64,000 nucleotides of DNA from Ramazzottius varieornatus (GCA_001949185.1 BDGG01000005.1:3179176-3243175), one strand, 5' to 3'; shown: positions 48,501 through 58,980, counted from the first letter of the stretch. Translations and numbers: made by a program. Notes: generated by a model not told the origin, from the sequence alone.

Positions 48501-49026
48501 TCAACGGGGTAATTTTCTTCGTGAAATGGGACCCAGAAAAAGCTCAACAGAATCATTTGCTCAAGTAGCGCACCATTCCAGCTAGTAGCACGGAAAAGTG
48601 CTTCACTTGGGAAAACAATCTTGTCGGATTGTTTGCGGACCTCCCAAATAATTTCTTTTTCTGAATTCTTGTTTGCCCAGAAAGTATTTGTTTCTGAACA
48701 AGATTTTTGAATTTTAGGGAAAGAATCTGAGTTACTTTGGGACAGGGGAAACTTTCCTGTTCACCCTCCATCCAAGGAAAGAAACCTACAGATGGATCGG
48801 CCTGGGTAAGACCGAAGCGCCGACTGCCGGTTCGTCGTTATTCCAGACAGCGGACAGTTCGACGCTGATAGTAGGCGGTGGAGGCGGGTTCGCCATTCGC
48901 TTCGACTCGTCGCTGTCGTCCGGTCGGTCTGAGCCCTGTACAACATTCGCCAACCCGAGTCTGGTCGGCAGTGCTGGTGGGGACTTTGACTGTACAGTGG
49001 TGGAGTCGTTTGGCTTCGTCGGATAG
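45585..49026 (+). CDS. TBC1D24-like: TBC1D24/Skywalker-like protein (TBC domain plus TLDc domain)
   Basis: Eight exons: 45585-45924, 45988-46103, 46434-46640, 46702-46809, 46893-46983, 47471-47778, 48302-48508, 48718-49026. All joins keep phase and give 561 residues; human TBC1D24 has 559. The N-terminal TBC domain starts after HAFRGQLWIKLCKRLV and includes YYLNENGRFRCRKIL, a PLIFPVA block and WLKWIFIDLPFEIV with YLYEGIKVLFRTGLALL. The TLDc domain runs from the penultimate exon (IFTSEEHGTSLLTFF, VFGAFCSHSW) through GGGGGFAIRFDSSL to the C-terminal VESFGFVG. The family acts on small GTPases in synaptic vesicle and endosome traffic, and TLDc proteins are linked to oxidative-stress resistance. 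Single-copy and well conserved; the most secure host gene here. Confidence 0.95.
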
Positions 49027-49486
49027 GATCAAATTGTGATCCAGAGTGGATTTTAATACTAGTCTGTGTGAACTGTACAATGTTGTGATGGACGTTTTGT
49101 TCGGATTTTGGCTCCTTTTTGCTCGTTTTCTCTCTGTGTTTTAGCCAAAGCTTTATCTGCAGTATCTGTGGGAAACCTAGTCGGCAGTTGTTCCTGGATT
49201 TTTTTTACGCATTTTTGCTGGGATCTTTAGTTCGCGACTTTTTCGTGATATGTTTGTTTTGATCTGTGTATGGATACTTTTTTTGTGATTTTTTTGCAGC
49301 TGTGCGAGCAGCTCCTTCGGTTCCGTTATTGCTTATAATATTGTCTCGTCATTATAACCATTCACCGGTTTTACTTGTCTTAGTTGAGTATGTGCTGCTT
49401 TTGCACAATTAGAGCAGCTTCTTTCATCGGAACACTTTTGCTGTCTTTGTGATCTGTAAACACGAGACAAACCAAAGTCCACCTTC

Positions 49487-49613
49487 TTCGATCGGGCTGG
49501 TAAGGTAGAAACAGTTGTGGTCGCTTATAAAATGAATTCTTGCAAATCAGCCGTTGGCAAACTGGTGGCGCGCAATGCGCCACAACTGTTTCTTTCTTAC
49601 CAGCCTGATCGAA
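49487..49613. mobile_element. Palindromic MITE downstream of the TBC1D24-like gene
   Basis: TTCGATCGGGCTGGTAAGGT at 49487 is matched in inverse by ACCAGCCTGATCGAA ending at 49613, and GAAACAGTTGTGG by CCACAACTGTTTC. The arms are about 34 bp around a centre containing GGCGCGCAATGCGCC. Noncoding. Confidence 0.7.
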
Positions 49614-49997
49614 TCATGTTATAACCGGGAGGTGCGCCACTCTAAGGAGCAAGGCTTGTTGCAGCCCACTGGCGCATCTCATACTGCAAAATAACCAACC
49701 AATGCGCCACTCAAGCAGATTACATTACGGTGACGCACTTCAACTGATGTATGGCTCCCCAATTCGCCATCTGACGAGTAACCACTAGAGACTCATTTTC
49801 CCTCGATTTATTTTGTCTAAAAAATCAGTAAGTGACAGTGGATAATAAATAGAATGATTTTGATACCACGTGAGTCTCTGTACGCAAAGCGTGGACAAGG
49901 AAGAAGAGCGCAATACAACTAGAAAAGTTTCTCGAAGACCACAGTATTGCGAAAGGAAGGTCTGAAAACTACGCCCCAAATTTTTTCCAACCTGAAA

Positions 49998-50003
49998 TTT
50001 AAT
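49998..50003 (-). promoter_or_regulatory. Possible polyadenylation signal (ATTAAA) of the fusion gene
   Basis: On the minus strand ATTAAA lies about 55 bases after the stop codon of the pyrophosphatase-RanBP3 gene. It is a common variant of AATAAA. Confidence 0.4.
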
Positions 50004-50057
50004 ACGTATCACGACTTCACTATCGTACCAGTAAAAACCTTTGCGCAGAAGTCAAAA

Positions 50058-53000
50058 TCAAGAGGACGTAGTTGCGTCGAACGATCCGGTGGGAGTAGTG
50101 GTGGCGTCAGAAGAAGATTCAAGCTTGAGCTTCTTGATGCGGTGGACGGCACAGCTGCTGGCGTCATCGTCCTCGTGATCTGTCTTGGAGGGAGACAGCT
50201 CTGTCTTTTGGGAAGGCAGTCTGTCGCCGGTCGAACCAGCTTCTTTTTTTAACCGGTCAATCCGCGTCTTGCACTCTCGAAAGAAATACTCCGCGTTCTC
50301 TTCCGAACACTACAAACAAAATCCAGTTGCCCCGTCAAATCTTCCATTTGCAAGAAAAATCGTAGAAAATGGGAAAAATCAATTTATTTCTTGCTTTCTG
50401 CGGTGTGAAAAATCAAAGAAAAGTTGAGATAATCACTTGACGAAGGCCAACTTACGGATATGAGGTATATCTTTAGGGTATTGTCGTCTGTTGAGTCGAA
50501 CGCACAAAATGAGACGTTCTTTTCCGACTGCTTCTTTATGCTCATTTCCGCCCAGAATTTCGTGTTGGTGATGATACGCAGCGTTCCGGCCATTCTTATC
50601 ACTGCAAATTCACCCCATCTAAAACCTCAGCCGCACCCATTACGTCTTGGATGTGCTGCTGAACACTTACCAAGGCGGGAGTAGGTGCGATCATCAGCAT
50701 CGTTCAACCGAGCTTGAGCTCTTCCTCGCTCCTTCCAGACGTGAAGATCCTTGTCAAAAACGTGCAGCTTGACGTTCATCTGTACGAAACCTCAGGTAAG
50801 TTTTTTTTCACTCGCGTTAATTTTTACTTAAGAGTGAGCTCGGCAAACGAACTCAACCAAGTTCGTTTGCTAAGCGGCGCTTTCCAAGTGGCGCATGTTC
50901 TTGGTCAGTAAGACCGGAAACGTGCGCCACCTGGAGAAAACAAATCTTATCGAGTTTCTGTGCCGAGCTCTCATGTGCTTACATCAAAGATGTTCTTTTC
51001 TTGTTCTTCTCCAGTCGTGACGTTAAACTCTTCGAGCTGTGGTTTGGCTTGTTTGGCATCATACTCTCTCTTGGCCGACTCTTCCAGTGTTTCTTTCTCT
51101 TCTATCGCTCCGAAGACTTCGTTTCCATCCCCATCATCTGTCTTCTCTCCTTCACCATTCTGTAAACTCTTCGCTGTCGACTCAGTCTTACTCGAAAAGT
51201 CGAGTAAAGCTTGAGATGACGAAGGTTTCGTAGAAAATCCTGCCGGAACTATGGGAGCTTGTTTCAGGGCTTGAGCAAAAAGGAAACCGGACGGCGCGGA
51301 CGAATTACCAGCTGCGAGACTCCCAAACCCGGCAGACGGTATAGAAGCAGTGATGCCGAAACCACCGAATCCCGGACCAATAGGATTCGAGGCGTTCTGT
51401 AATAAGATAAGAATTCCAAAAAATATATCGTCCGAATAAAACAATTATGGGAACTAGGTCAGCATATTCGACCATTATTAGACCACTGCTCAAAGTGGCG
51501 CACCTCTCTGAGCAATAAGACTGAAAACGTGCGCCACTTGGAAAACCATCCGCACGAATTTGTCAGCCGACCTCAAACTCAAAAGCTATTTTCAAGTTTC
51601 TTACGGCAACTCTTGAGCTAAGGTTTTGTCCGAAGACGAAGGAGGAAGGTTCGGAAGCGTCACTGCTCTTCCCCGGATCATCTTTGACTTCAGCTACGGA
51701 AGTTTCAGGGGTGTCACTGACGATATTCTGCTCGTCCGATTCATCGGTCTTCTTCTCTTCGACTGACTTCCGGTCGATGAACTGCCAAGTGTCTATCTCT
51801 GGACTTGACTCTTCCTCTTGCCTCTTCGCAGGTTGCATTGCCAATACTTCGATAGCTTTCTTTTCCGACGTCAGGAAAGGACTTCCCTCGCAGCAGGTAT
51901 TCAAGCAGGACCAATCCGGACCACGATCGCTCGTTTCCATCACCAACTTCTTCCAGTGTTCGTGCGTCTCGTAGAGGACCTTCAGCGCCACATCTCTTCC
52001 TTTCGCCTGACCGTCAAAAGCTATTGTGTTTGGTGGCTTTCCGTCCGGAATCTTGTAGTACCGAAACCAGTCCACGGATTCTTGGATTAAACCTGGCATC
52101 TCCTTCTCTACATCGTCGATATCTGCAAGGAGAAGCCCATTCAGTTGATTGGGTAACTTGATTAAATCAAAATCACAGAATTTCCCCCGTCCGTAAATAA
52201 CCCCCGTGTGCACAAGAATTAAACGTCCTGACACCGCTGCGCTAGTAATAAATATGGTGAGCCGCGCGACGAAAAAGTCCACAGTACTTTTACAGCGGGT
52301 ACATGCGCGGTGAAATACTTTCTCTGCGCGTCCACTCGCGGGTATACGGGCGCAGAAACTAGTTTTTCCGCGCATCCATGCGCGGCTTAACTGTTTCTCC
52401 GCGCGTGGACGCGGAACAAACTAACTTTATCCGCGGGTACATGCGCGGNNNNNNNNNNNNNNNNNNNNNNNNNNNNNNNNNNNNNNNNNNNNNNNNNNGC
52501 GGGTGGAACGCGGATAAAGTATTTCCCCGCGCATGGAGTTTCTTCGCACATCCACGCGCGGGTAAAACCTATTTATCCGCGCAGCTAAAGTCGAGTATTT
52601 CCGCGCGTACGCCTGCGGATAAAGACATTTCACCGCGCGTGCATGCGCGGATAAAGTCAGTTAATCCGCGCATCCATGCGCGGAAAAACTAGTTCCTCCG
52701 CCCGTACACTCGTGGTGAAACTCTCGTCATAGCCCACGGGTGGATGCGCGGAAAAAGTATTTCACCGCGCATGCACCCGCGGTAAAAGTACTGTGGACTT
52801 TTGAATCGCCCGGCTCACCATAAATAAGACTGCAGTGAATTTATACCTGCCAACACGGGGTAATAATGTCCTAAGATTTCGAAAAACATTCATACCGTTC
52901 AGCGTTGCAGCCAAAGGATCATGAACGTCTATCACGATGACTTTCCAGTCCGTTTCACCTTCGTCGCACAACGCAATGACACCTAGAGGTTTCACTTGCA

Positions 53001-53436
53001 AGACATCGCCTCTCTCGGCTATCCGATGACCAATTTCACAGACATCCAAGGGATCGCGGTCGCCTTTACAGCCCGTTTCCGGAGAGACATGCTCGGGATC
53101 TTCCCACGTCTGGGGAAAAGCGCCGTAGTTCCAGATGTAGCCCTTGTGCGGGAAAACGTTATGGACAAAGCGTGGCTTGTTCTTCTTGCTGTCTTGCTTG
53201 ATGGGATTCAGAGGTTCATCGCGGCTAATTTCCATCTTGGCGTTGGTCCATCGAGGAATTTCAACAACCATGTTGAATATGCCAGTGTTGGCGTTGGCCT
53301 CCACCGCTTTACCGTCCTTGTCCACGAAGAGAGGGATGTCATGGAAGGGAGAAATGGGCATCTGGTCTTGCATAAGGAACAACCGATAGTCTTCATGGTA
53401 TAGTCCACCAAACTCTGCCTTCTGATATTGTGCCAT
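50058..53436 (-). CDS. Inorganic pyrophosphatase fused in frame to a RanBP3-like Ran-binding protein
   Basis: Six exons: 53436-52896, 52122-51605, 51396-50983, 50779-50671, 50601-50456, 50309-50058; phases agree and give 659 residues. Residues 1 to about 301 are a family I pyrophosphatase (PPi to two phosphates): [35 protein letters not shown], the signature [16 protein letters not shown] and [12 protein letters not shown], so metal and substrate residues are all present. Exon 2 continues without a stop through an acidic linker to FVFGQN (about 342-347). Exon 3 is FG-rich (PGFGGFG). Residues about 475-576 are a Ran-binding domain: [47 protein letters not shown]. The Lys-rich tail (HRIKKLKLE) could be a nuclear signal. 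RanBP3 proteins help CRM1 export. The ATG at 53436 suits a cytosolic form; 65 further open codons upstream are Arg-rich and could encode a longer N terminus. Confidence 0.85.
50836..50970. repeat. Compound palindrome (GCGCCAC family) filling intron 3 of the fusion gene
   Basis: The outer arms GAGCTCGGCA and TGCCGAGCTC and the inner arms CCAAGTGGCGCA and GTGCGCCACCTGG nest within one intron of 203 bases. Related GTGGCGCAC...GTGCGCCAC pairs occur at 51493-51539 and near 46236-46376. Confidence 0.7.
51493..51539. repeat. GCGCCAC-family hairpin in intron 2 of the fusion gene
   Basis: AAGTGGCGCAC (51493-51503) and its exact inverse GTGCGCCACTT (51529-51539) flank a 25-base loop that resembles the loop of the 50836-50970 copy (AATAAGACTGAAAAC against CAGTAAGACCGGAAAC). 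Confidence 0.75.
52247..52828. mobile_element. Inverted-repeat element with internal CG-rich minisatellite, in intron 1 of the fusion gene
   Basis: About 44 bp at the left (AATAAATATGGTGAGCCGCG, then AAAAGTCCACAGTACTTTTA) recurs in inverse at the right, ending at 52828. Between them are units of roughly 30-40 bp built on CCGCGCAT/ATGCGCGG words and AAACTAGTT-like or AAAGTA spacers, in alternating orientation. A 50-N gap (52449-52498) lies inside, so the array is probably longer in the real genome. Confidence 0.75.
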
Positions 53437-54155
53437 GGCCAAGCTGGATAAATCACGCACGCTTCTGTTGATTGTTGACGGCACAACTGATCTTAGATGT
53501 GCGATTCCACTCAGAAGTTGATCAGAACGTGCTCGCGCCCGCCTTACAGGCTCTGGATCGGAATGCCTTTTCGCTTCCACGAGTAAAGCTGAATTGAAAG
53601 ATACCCCCAATAACCAGTAGTTAAAATACACCAGTCCCTACGTTTGGGAACGGCAAGAAGGAAGATCATGGATGGAGACAATCCGAGTTGTGAAATTAAA
53701 GTGTCTTGCTACCACACGGCCTGCCACAAAGCGTGACCTGCAGTGGCAAGCCGAACGTGCAACAAAGACCGTCAACGGCTTTTCTTGCTGCCTGACCGCT
53801 CCATTAGACCTGGCAAAAGTGTGATAAGTGTGGTGTGGTGTTTTTCGGTTTGGTGTGATGTAGTGTCCTAGGACACCGAATCCGAAAATTCGGTGTGAAA
53901 CAGACACCACTTTTTTCGATTTGGTGTTTTCCGCATACCGAAACCAAAAAGTGTGGTTTTTTTTCGTGTGGCCAAATCTACGCTCCATGACGAGTTCTCA
54001 ACTATTATTTTATTAAGAGCTGCTACACAGGAGTTTGGCAGAATGGAAACGAAGACAGAAACTTCCCGGATAACTGATCTCGGAGATCTGGTGCCGGGAT
54101 TTTTCGGTTGGTGATAGTATTTCTTGTTGAGAAAGCTCATTAGTTGCAACGTGCA
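53437..54155. other. Region between the fusion gene start and the WAP gene stop
   Basis: It holds the likely promoter of the fusion gene; no TATA box is obvious. A GTGTGG-rich palindromic patch lies at about 53820-53965, with ACACCGAAT and ATTCGGTGT as a clear hairpin, likely a small MITE remnant. Confidence 0.45.
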
Positions 54156-55197
54156 TTATTCAGGAGCCTTCGTAGTCCCCTTCGTGATGGGTTCGGAACC
54201 GGTGTTGTTACTCCTCGACGGAACATCGGCCATGCGTCGGTTGCTGGGAAAGAATGAGGCTGGTGGAAAACCTATTGAGTTTGCGGCAGGTCCCGTGGCA
54301 CTTCCTAGCCCGTACCCACCGTTAGTGTAACTGAGGCCGTTGCTGGTAGGTGACGATGGATTGACCGTGTCGATGACGGTAGTTTCCGGTGTGTGGCAGA
54401 TGTTTCCGCATCCGTTGTTGCAACAGATCTGTCCCGCACCACAGTCCTGACTCCGTTGACATTTATCTGGACAAACTATGGTGGAAGCGAGACCTCCACG
54501 TACCCGGTCGTTGGCGGTGCCGACTGGAACTTTGTAAACCAGCTCATCAAAACAACGACCAACTACCAACGAAAGCAGAAGTAAACGTTCGGAACTTGAA
54601 GATATCGGTCTTGAGAGCCTAACTTGGTACTTGTCAATACCTTTGGTTCCGGTTGGTTGCACCAGTGGACTGTTGAAATTCATTCGACGGCATCTGTAGC
54701 TACCACCTTGTTGATCAAACGACGTAAAGCTCAGTGGTTCGCAGTATCTTCCGGGTCCGCAGTTTATAGCCTGAAAAGTGAACGAGTTGGAACATGTACA
54801 TGAGAGAGAAATTTGAATCATAATACGATCAGTTCATCATAGACGGTACCATGCATGGGTCGCGGATTCCAGTGGTGTATGGATTTGAGGGGCTCATTGG
54901 GTAAGGTGAATATGGTGAGCCGCTTGATGGATAGATCGGGTTGACGCTGCCGTAAACGGATGGATAAGTGCTGTAGGGATTTCCGATTAGTCCAGAACCT
55001 GTGGGGTAACCAACGGCAGAACCCGTAATTAAGTTCGACGAAAATGGGTGTGGCTGATAGGCGCTCGTGGGGTGTCCATGTCCGCAGCAGCTGCTACCGT
55101 ATGGCAAACCATCTGCACTGTAGAACGACTGACCGGAAACGGCACAGATGAGCCCTGATAGCAGGCCCATAATCGAAAAACACAAGGTAGCTCCCAT
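54156..55197 (-). CDS. Secreted WAP-type (four-disulfide core) cysteine-rich protein
   Basis: Three exons: 55197-54850, 54770-54641, 54562-54156, phases kept, 294 residues. A signal peptide (MGATLCFSIMGLLSGLICAV) is followed by a Gly/Tyr/Pro/Ser-rich low-complexity region (SGSPYSPYPMSPSNPY). Then come cysteine blocks: INCGPGRYCEP, YRCRRM, and a good WAP core with VGRCFDE, VCPDKCQRSQDCGAGQ and ICCNNGCGNICHTPE. The C-terminal ~60 residues are Ser/Asn/Thr-rich. WAP proteins are often protease inhibitors or antimicrobial; the GY-rich part is reminiscent of cuticle or egg-shell matrix proteins. Exon 1 ends at a weak donor (gtaccg). A TATA box sits upstream. Confidence 0.78.
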
Positions 55198-55273
55198 TTT
55201 GTCCCAAGATTGTAGAATTAACCAGATTTGACTTCAGTATCTGTCTGCAGTAGTGTGAGACCATACATCATGT

Positions 55274-55281
55274 CCTTTATA
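55274..55281 (-). promoter_or_regulatory. TATA box (TATAAAGG) of the WAP-type gene
   Basis: TATAAAGG on the minus strand lies about 77 bases before the ATG. An initiator-like TCACAC follows about 26 bases downstream. The spacing fits a TATA promoter giving a short 5' leader, as expected for a highly or tissue-specifically expressed secreted protein. Confidence 0.6.
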
Positions 55282-56157
55282 CGGACATTGCTTTGTATTG
55301 CTTTGTATGAGCGTATTTTACGATATCGTGTTTTGTGAAAGATCCGGCCACCTTTGCATGACTCACGGACAGTAAATTTCCAAGGTGGGATTCCAGAATG
55401 TGACTGCCGACCTGATGATCTATACGACCTCGTATTTTTGCAATACCTGATTTTTTACGACAGAAATCAGGTTCTCGTTTTCATAACGCTGAACGTTTTG
55501 AAGAAGTGGAAGTAAAGGTGCTCATATGAATCGAAATAAAGTAGGGAGTGCTGTAGTTTTTGACGTCTTGGTGTGTCTAAACTACAGTGGTGTAGAAATC
55601 ACTGCGATCACCGTACTAAAGTTGAGTAATCTTTTAGACACACGGAAGACTTGACCAACCGGTAGCGACTGACGTGCAGTTTACGATGTGTCTATAGTGC
55701 GCGTCATCGCCGAGCCAGAACAAGGCAATCGTGTTTCAGATTAACGAGTTTACAAGCTCGGAGTTCTGTCTTGAGAGCGTCAGGTAATGACATCAGGTTT
55801 CAGGTAAATTTTAAACACAGTAAATTTCCTCAGCGTTCTCAAGAAACGCGTTCCAGTGAAAACCCAAAACAGTCATTCCACGTATTCCGGGTACGATCAT
55901 TTACTTTATGCAGGCTTGAGACAGATCAATAGGGGTCTTCAGTCTTGCTTGCAGAACTGTGTTGATTGCGTTGATGTAGAAAGCAACTTTCCGAATTTCG
56001 CTAACGGGGAAAGCAGCCCTCGAGCTGCTTTTCTCGAAATTTCGATTTCTATTTGTATTTACCGAACGTTCCCTGCTTTTCTGCTTGAGCTTTTCTCTCC
56101 TCCTGCGTACATATCCTACAGGTTACGAATTCTGACTTCCGTTTCACAGCTCTGACT
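55282..56157. other. Intergenic, nothing recognised
   Basis: Short frames only. A plus frame at 55856-56155 reaches the start of the SANT-like relic but shows no domain. Confidence 0.4.
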
Positions 56158-56620
56158 ATGGGAAGACGCAAAGAAGTAGCTACCGACGTTGAGACGAGTC
56201 AGACACCAGCGAAAAAGTCTCGCAAGCCACGAGCAGTCAGAGAGCATGTCTCAGACAACTCCCAACCGAGCAACTATGGAGTGTGGATGCCTGGCGAGGA
56301 AGAGCAGCTGGTTCAGTGGATCGAAGATCCCACCAACTATCTACTGTACAAGGGAGCAGGAAAGAAGAACACCGCAACGGGAAAGATGGCGACGACCGGA
56401 ACGACAAAGGCTGCAGTGCAGCGCAAGATATCCGTTCACTTGGGCCAGCTTGGCGTTCACCGAGATAGTACGACAATCAAGAACAGCTCCTTCACCTGGA
56501 AAAAGGATACAAGGCGGCAATGGTCTTTCTAAAATCTACTGGGTCTGGCTGCGGCAATCCTGATCCTGACATACCTATTGAGGAGAAAATGGAGGACGCT
56601 AAAAAGCAAGGTAAATTTTC
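56158..56620 (+). pseudogene. Myb/SANT-like DNA-binding domain gene, frameshifted
   Basis: The ATG at 56158 opens a Lys/Arg-rich N terminus (AKKSRKPRAV), then WMPGEEEQLVQWIEDPTNY, the start of a SANT-like fold of the kind found beside transposases. The frame then changes near 56470-56480 into NQEQLLHLEKGYKAAMVFLK and STGSGCGNPDPD, which continues the same domain to a possible donor at 56610. Such genes in animals and fungi are often parts of Harbinger-type or related transposons. Likely a relic. Confidence 0.5.
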
Positions 56621-57343
56621 ACCTCGATCAACTGGCGCAGTTTGTAACGTCAGATCAGGCTTGTGACATCAGCACAGGCGTTCCAACCAACCACCCATTC
56701 TTCCAGATCCTCAATGAAACGCTTTCCTTCGGAAATGCCCGGCATAATGAGTTGCAGCGCAGTACAAAGTGAGGGAACAGTGTGAATATGATAAGCGGGA
56801 ATTAAAAGCATACTTTTCGTCAAATTTATTCAAGAACAGAAGGTCCGTAATTCGATAAGTTCGAACTTCCCTCACTCACGCTTGATTCGTGTTGATCAAG
56901 CTAAGTTAATTTAGTAAGACGTTTGCGGTTTCAACGAGTTTCGCAAGCAAGACTGAAGACCTCTAATGTGTGGCAAGTGTTCCGGCTTTCGTCGCATGCT
57001 CTGATGTGGTGCGCCTTGGTTCATCCGCAGCAATCAAAGCGGTAATGAAAGACCAGAAGTGTGCGAAAATCTGGTGACCGTAGCGCATTTCTATTGCATA
57101 ATCGTTATCACGATGTACTGTACAACGCAGACCTCTTCCTCCTCCGACGATTCACCTAATGTTTATCATGTAATCATTTCCGGTCATGGCAAAACAAACC
57201 GGACACTAGTACTTTGATGCAGTGGCTCAGGCGACCATCAGGGATACCGAAGAAATCATCGAAGGCGGAAACATTTTGAAAAAACATCCTCGGACCGCGG
57301 TTCTCCACTTACCATTGTCAATACAGTAGCCGTACCCGAAGTA
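56621..57343. other. Intergenic, nothing recognised
   Basis: No coding or repeat structure recognised apart from the end of the SANT-like relic. Confidence 0.35.
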
Positions 57344-57549
57344 CTCTAAACTACCGATCTAGTGGGACAGGTTTGGGTCCGGGTGCGTGGAAAAACACTC
57401 CCCAGATCATGGGTGGAATATCTGGTAAACGTGTGTACCGATCAGCTGAACGATATGACATCACACATAACAGCAGGTTCCGCTAGTTCCAGCCTGTCTT
57501 TTTACACGGACCCGGACCAATCTTGTCCCACTCGATCGGTAGTTTAAAG
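57344..57549. mobile_element. MITE with CTCTAAACTACCGATC ends and TA flanks
   Basis: CTCTAAACTACCGATC at 57344 is matched in inverse by GATCGGTAGTTTAAAG ending at 57549, and AGTGGGACAGG by a similar inverse block. TA flanks both ends. About 206 bp, noncoding. Confidence 0.72.
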
Positions 57550-57748
57550 TACAGCAACCAGACCGACCGCTGACGAGTATTTGGGCTGACCACGATGCAT
57601 GAAAACTTCAGCCGAATTCGCCGAGCACCCGTACAGTTCCAACGTTAACAAACCAAGCGACAGTTTCAGAACACATCTGTTTCCACTTTGCGTCGAAGTC
57701 ACCTTTCCTGCGCAAACGCGGATATGTGGCATAGGCGAAAATAATATA

Positions 57749-58329
57749 CAAGCGGCTGGCCTAATTATTGGCCTGGACAAAATTTCTGGCCACTGCTTCC
57801 GAATCAGCGGCTCCGCCAGCTGTATTCGCTTGCGGCTGAAACGAAACTGGTTTCACCACAGATTACCGCTTTACCGAAACGAACAACCATACGTTTGCCG
57901 AGATCTTCTCAATCATCGGTAGACCTGATTTTCTTCTATATGATTGGTTAATTAGCTAGGCAAATGCAGCTCTGATGGTAAATCAACGTCAAAACTTGAC
58001 GTTTCTCGCCGGAAAGGCCTTTACTTAGGCCTTATGAGCCAACCGCACGAACTGCCTTTTTCAGGCTATCCTCCATATACTTTCGCTGTCTTTTGCCCTT
58101 AAGACCTTCCGGCATATTAGAGGCTAACCTTCCTCAAGATGGGAAAAGAAGTACGAAATAAGAAACAAAATCTGGAATGACGCTGTATTCCGCACATTGA
58201 ACTGCGAAAGTTTACTTGCTGACGTCACAGGGCTAGTTTCTGCTACGACATAACAATCTCTGCGTCAAACTGCAGCCAGCCCGTCCGACCAGAAATTACG
58301 TACAGGCCAATAATTAGGCCAGCCGCGTG
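57749..58329. mobile_element. MITE or non-autonomous transposon with GCGGCTGGCCTAATTATTGG arms
   Basis: GCGGCTGGCCTAATTATTGG near 57752 is matched exactly in inverse by CCAATAATTAGGCCAGCCGC ending near 58326. Similarity continues inward (AATTTCTGG shared). TA lies just outside both ends (57747-57748, 58330-58331). The 581-bp body has no complete reading frame. Confidence 0.7.
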
Positions 58330-58459
58330 TACTGTATACTTGTGGTAATCTCCAGAAGTCACTCAAACGACGATAACATCCGAGGAAACGGTGGCAAAGC
58401 ACCCAAAGCGGCAAAGCTATGCTGTCATCCGATTTCATCAGACACATAATCAATCATAA

Positions 58460-58980
58460 GAGTGCCTATATCGACATCGCTGCGATACGATATCGAAAAA
58501 ATACCGTATCGAAATATCGGCATGCCATATATATCGAAAAGGGCAATACGATATCAGCCCATATCGTATCGGCAGATATCGAATATATTAATATTTCAAT
58601 CTATCGATATTTCCAGTTGGCGAATTTTGGCCGAGAAAGTGTGCAAAGTTTACAGGTCTTGAGCACCAAACCGGCAAACTTCAGGCTTTTTCAAGTGTTT
58701 TGAGTCATTGTCAACCTAAGGTACAGCCGATCTAAACGGCGCTTCATTGCTGAAGGTCCTAAACTGCTCGGCGCACTGACATATTACTGTTCTCGCGCTA
58801 GGCGGGAACTTTTATCGATATCTCGATATATCGTTGCAATAAAATTGGATTTTTCGCAAGATACGCTATCCAAAACATACCGTATTGAAATGCCGAGATA
58901 TTGAAAAGCGCGATACGATATCCGTCAATATTTTATCGTAGAATAACGCATCGTATTTTATCGTATTGTTGCCAGCACTG
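58460..58980. mobile_element. Probable hAT-type element with subterminal CGATA repeats
   Basis: Both flanks (58465-58615 and 58810-58970) are crowded with ATATCGATA/GATACGATATCG-like words in both orientations, as in hAT subterminal transposase-binding repeats. The right end reads GTTGCCAGCACTG, a hAT-like terminus. The left end (AGTGCCTA) is degenerate. I see no clean 8-bp target duplication. Confidence 0.5.

Noticed and set aside
51563-52375. Single long minus frame starting in the minisatellite
   Set aside because: Its first ~83 codons are intron and repeat; a good acceptor at 52123-52125 in matching phase starts the true exon.
52300-52800. CRISPR-like regular repeats
   Set aside because: Units vary in length and orientation, lie in an intron of a eukaryotic gene, and are bounded by transposon-like inverted ends.
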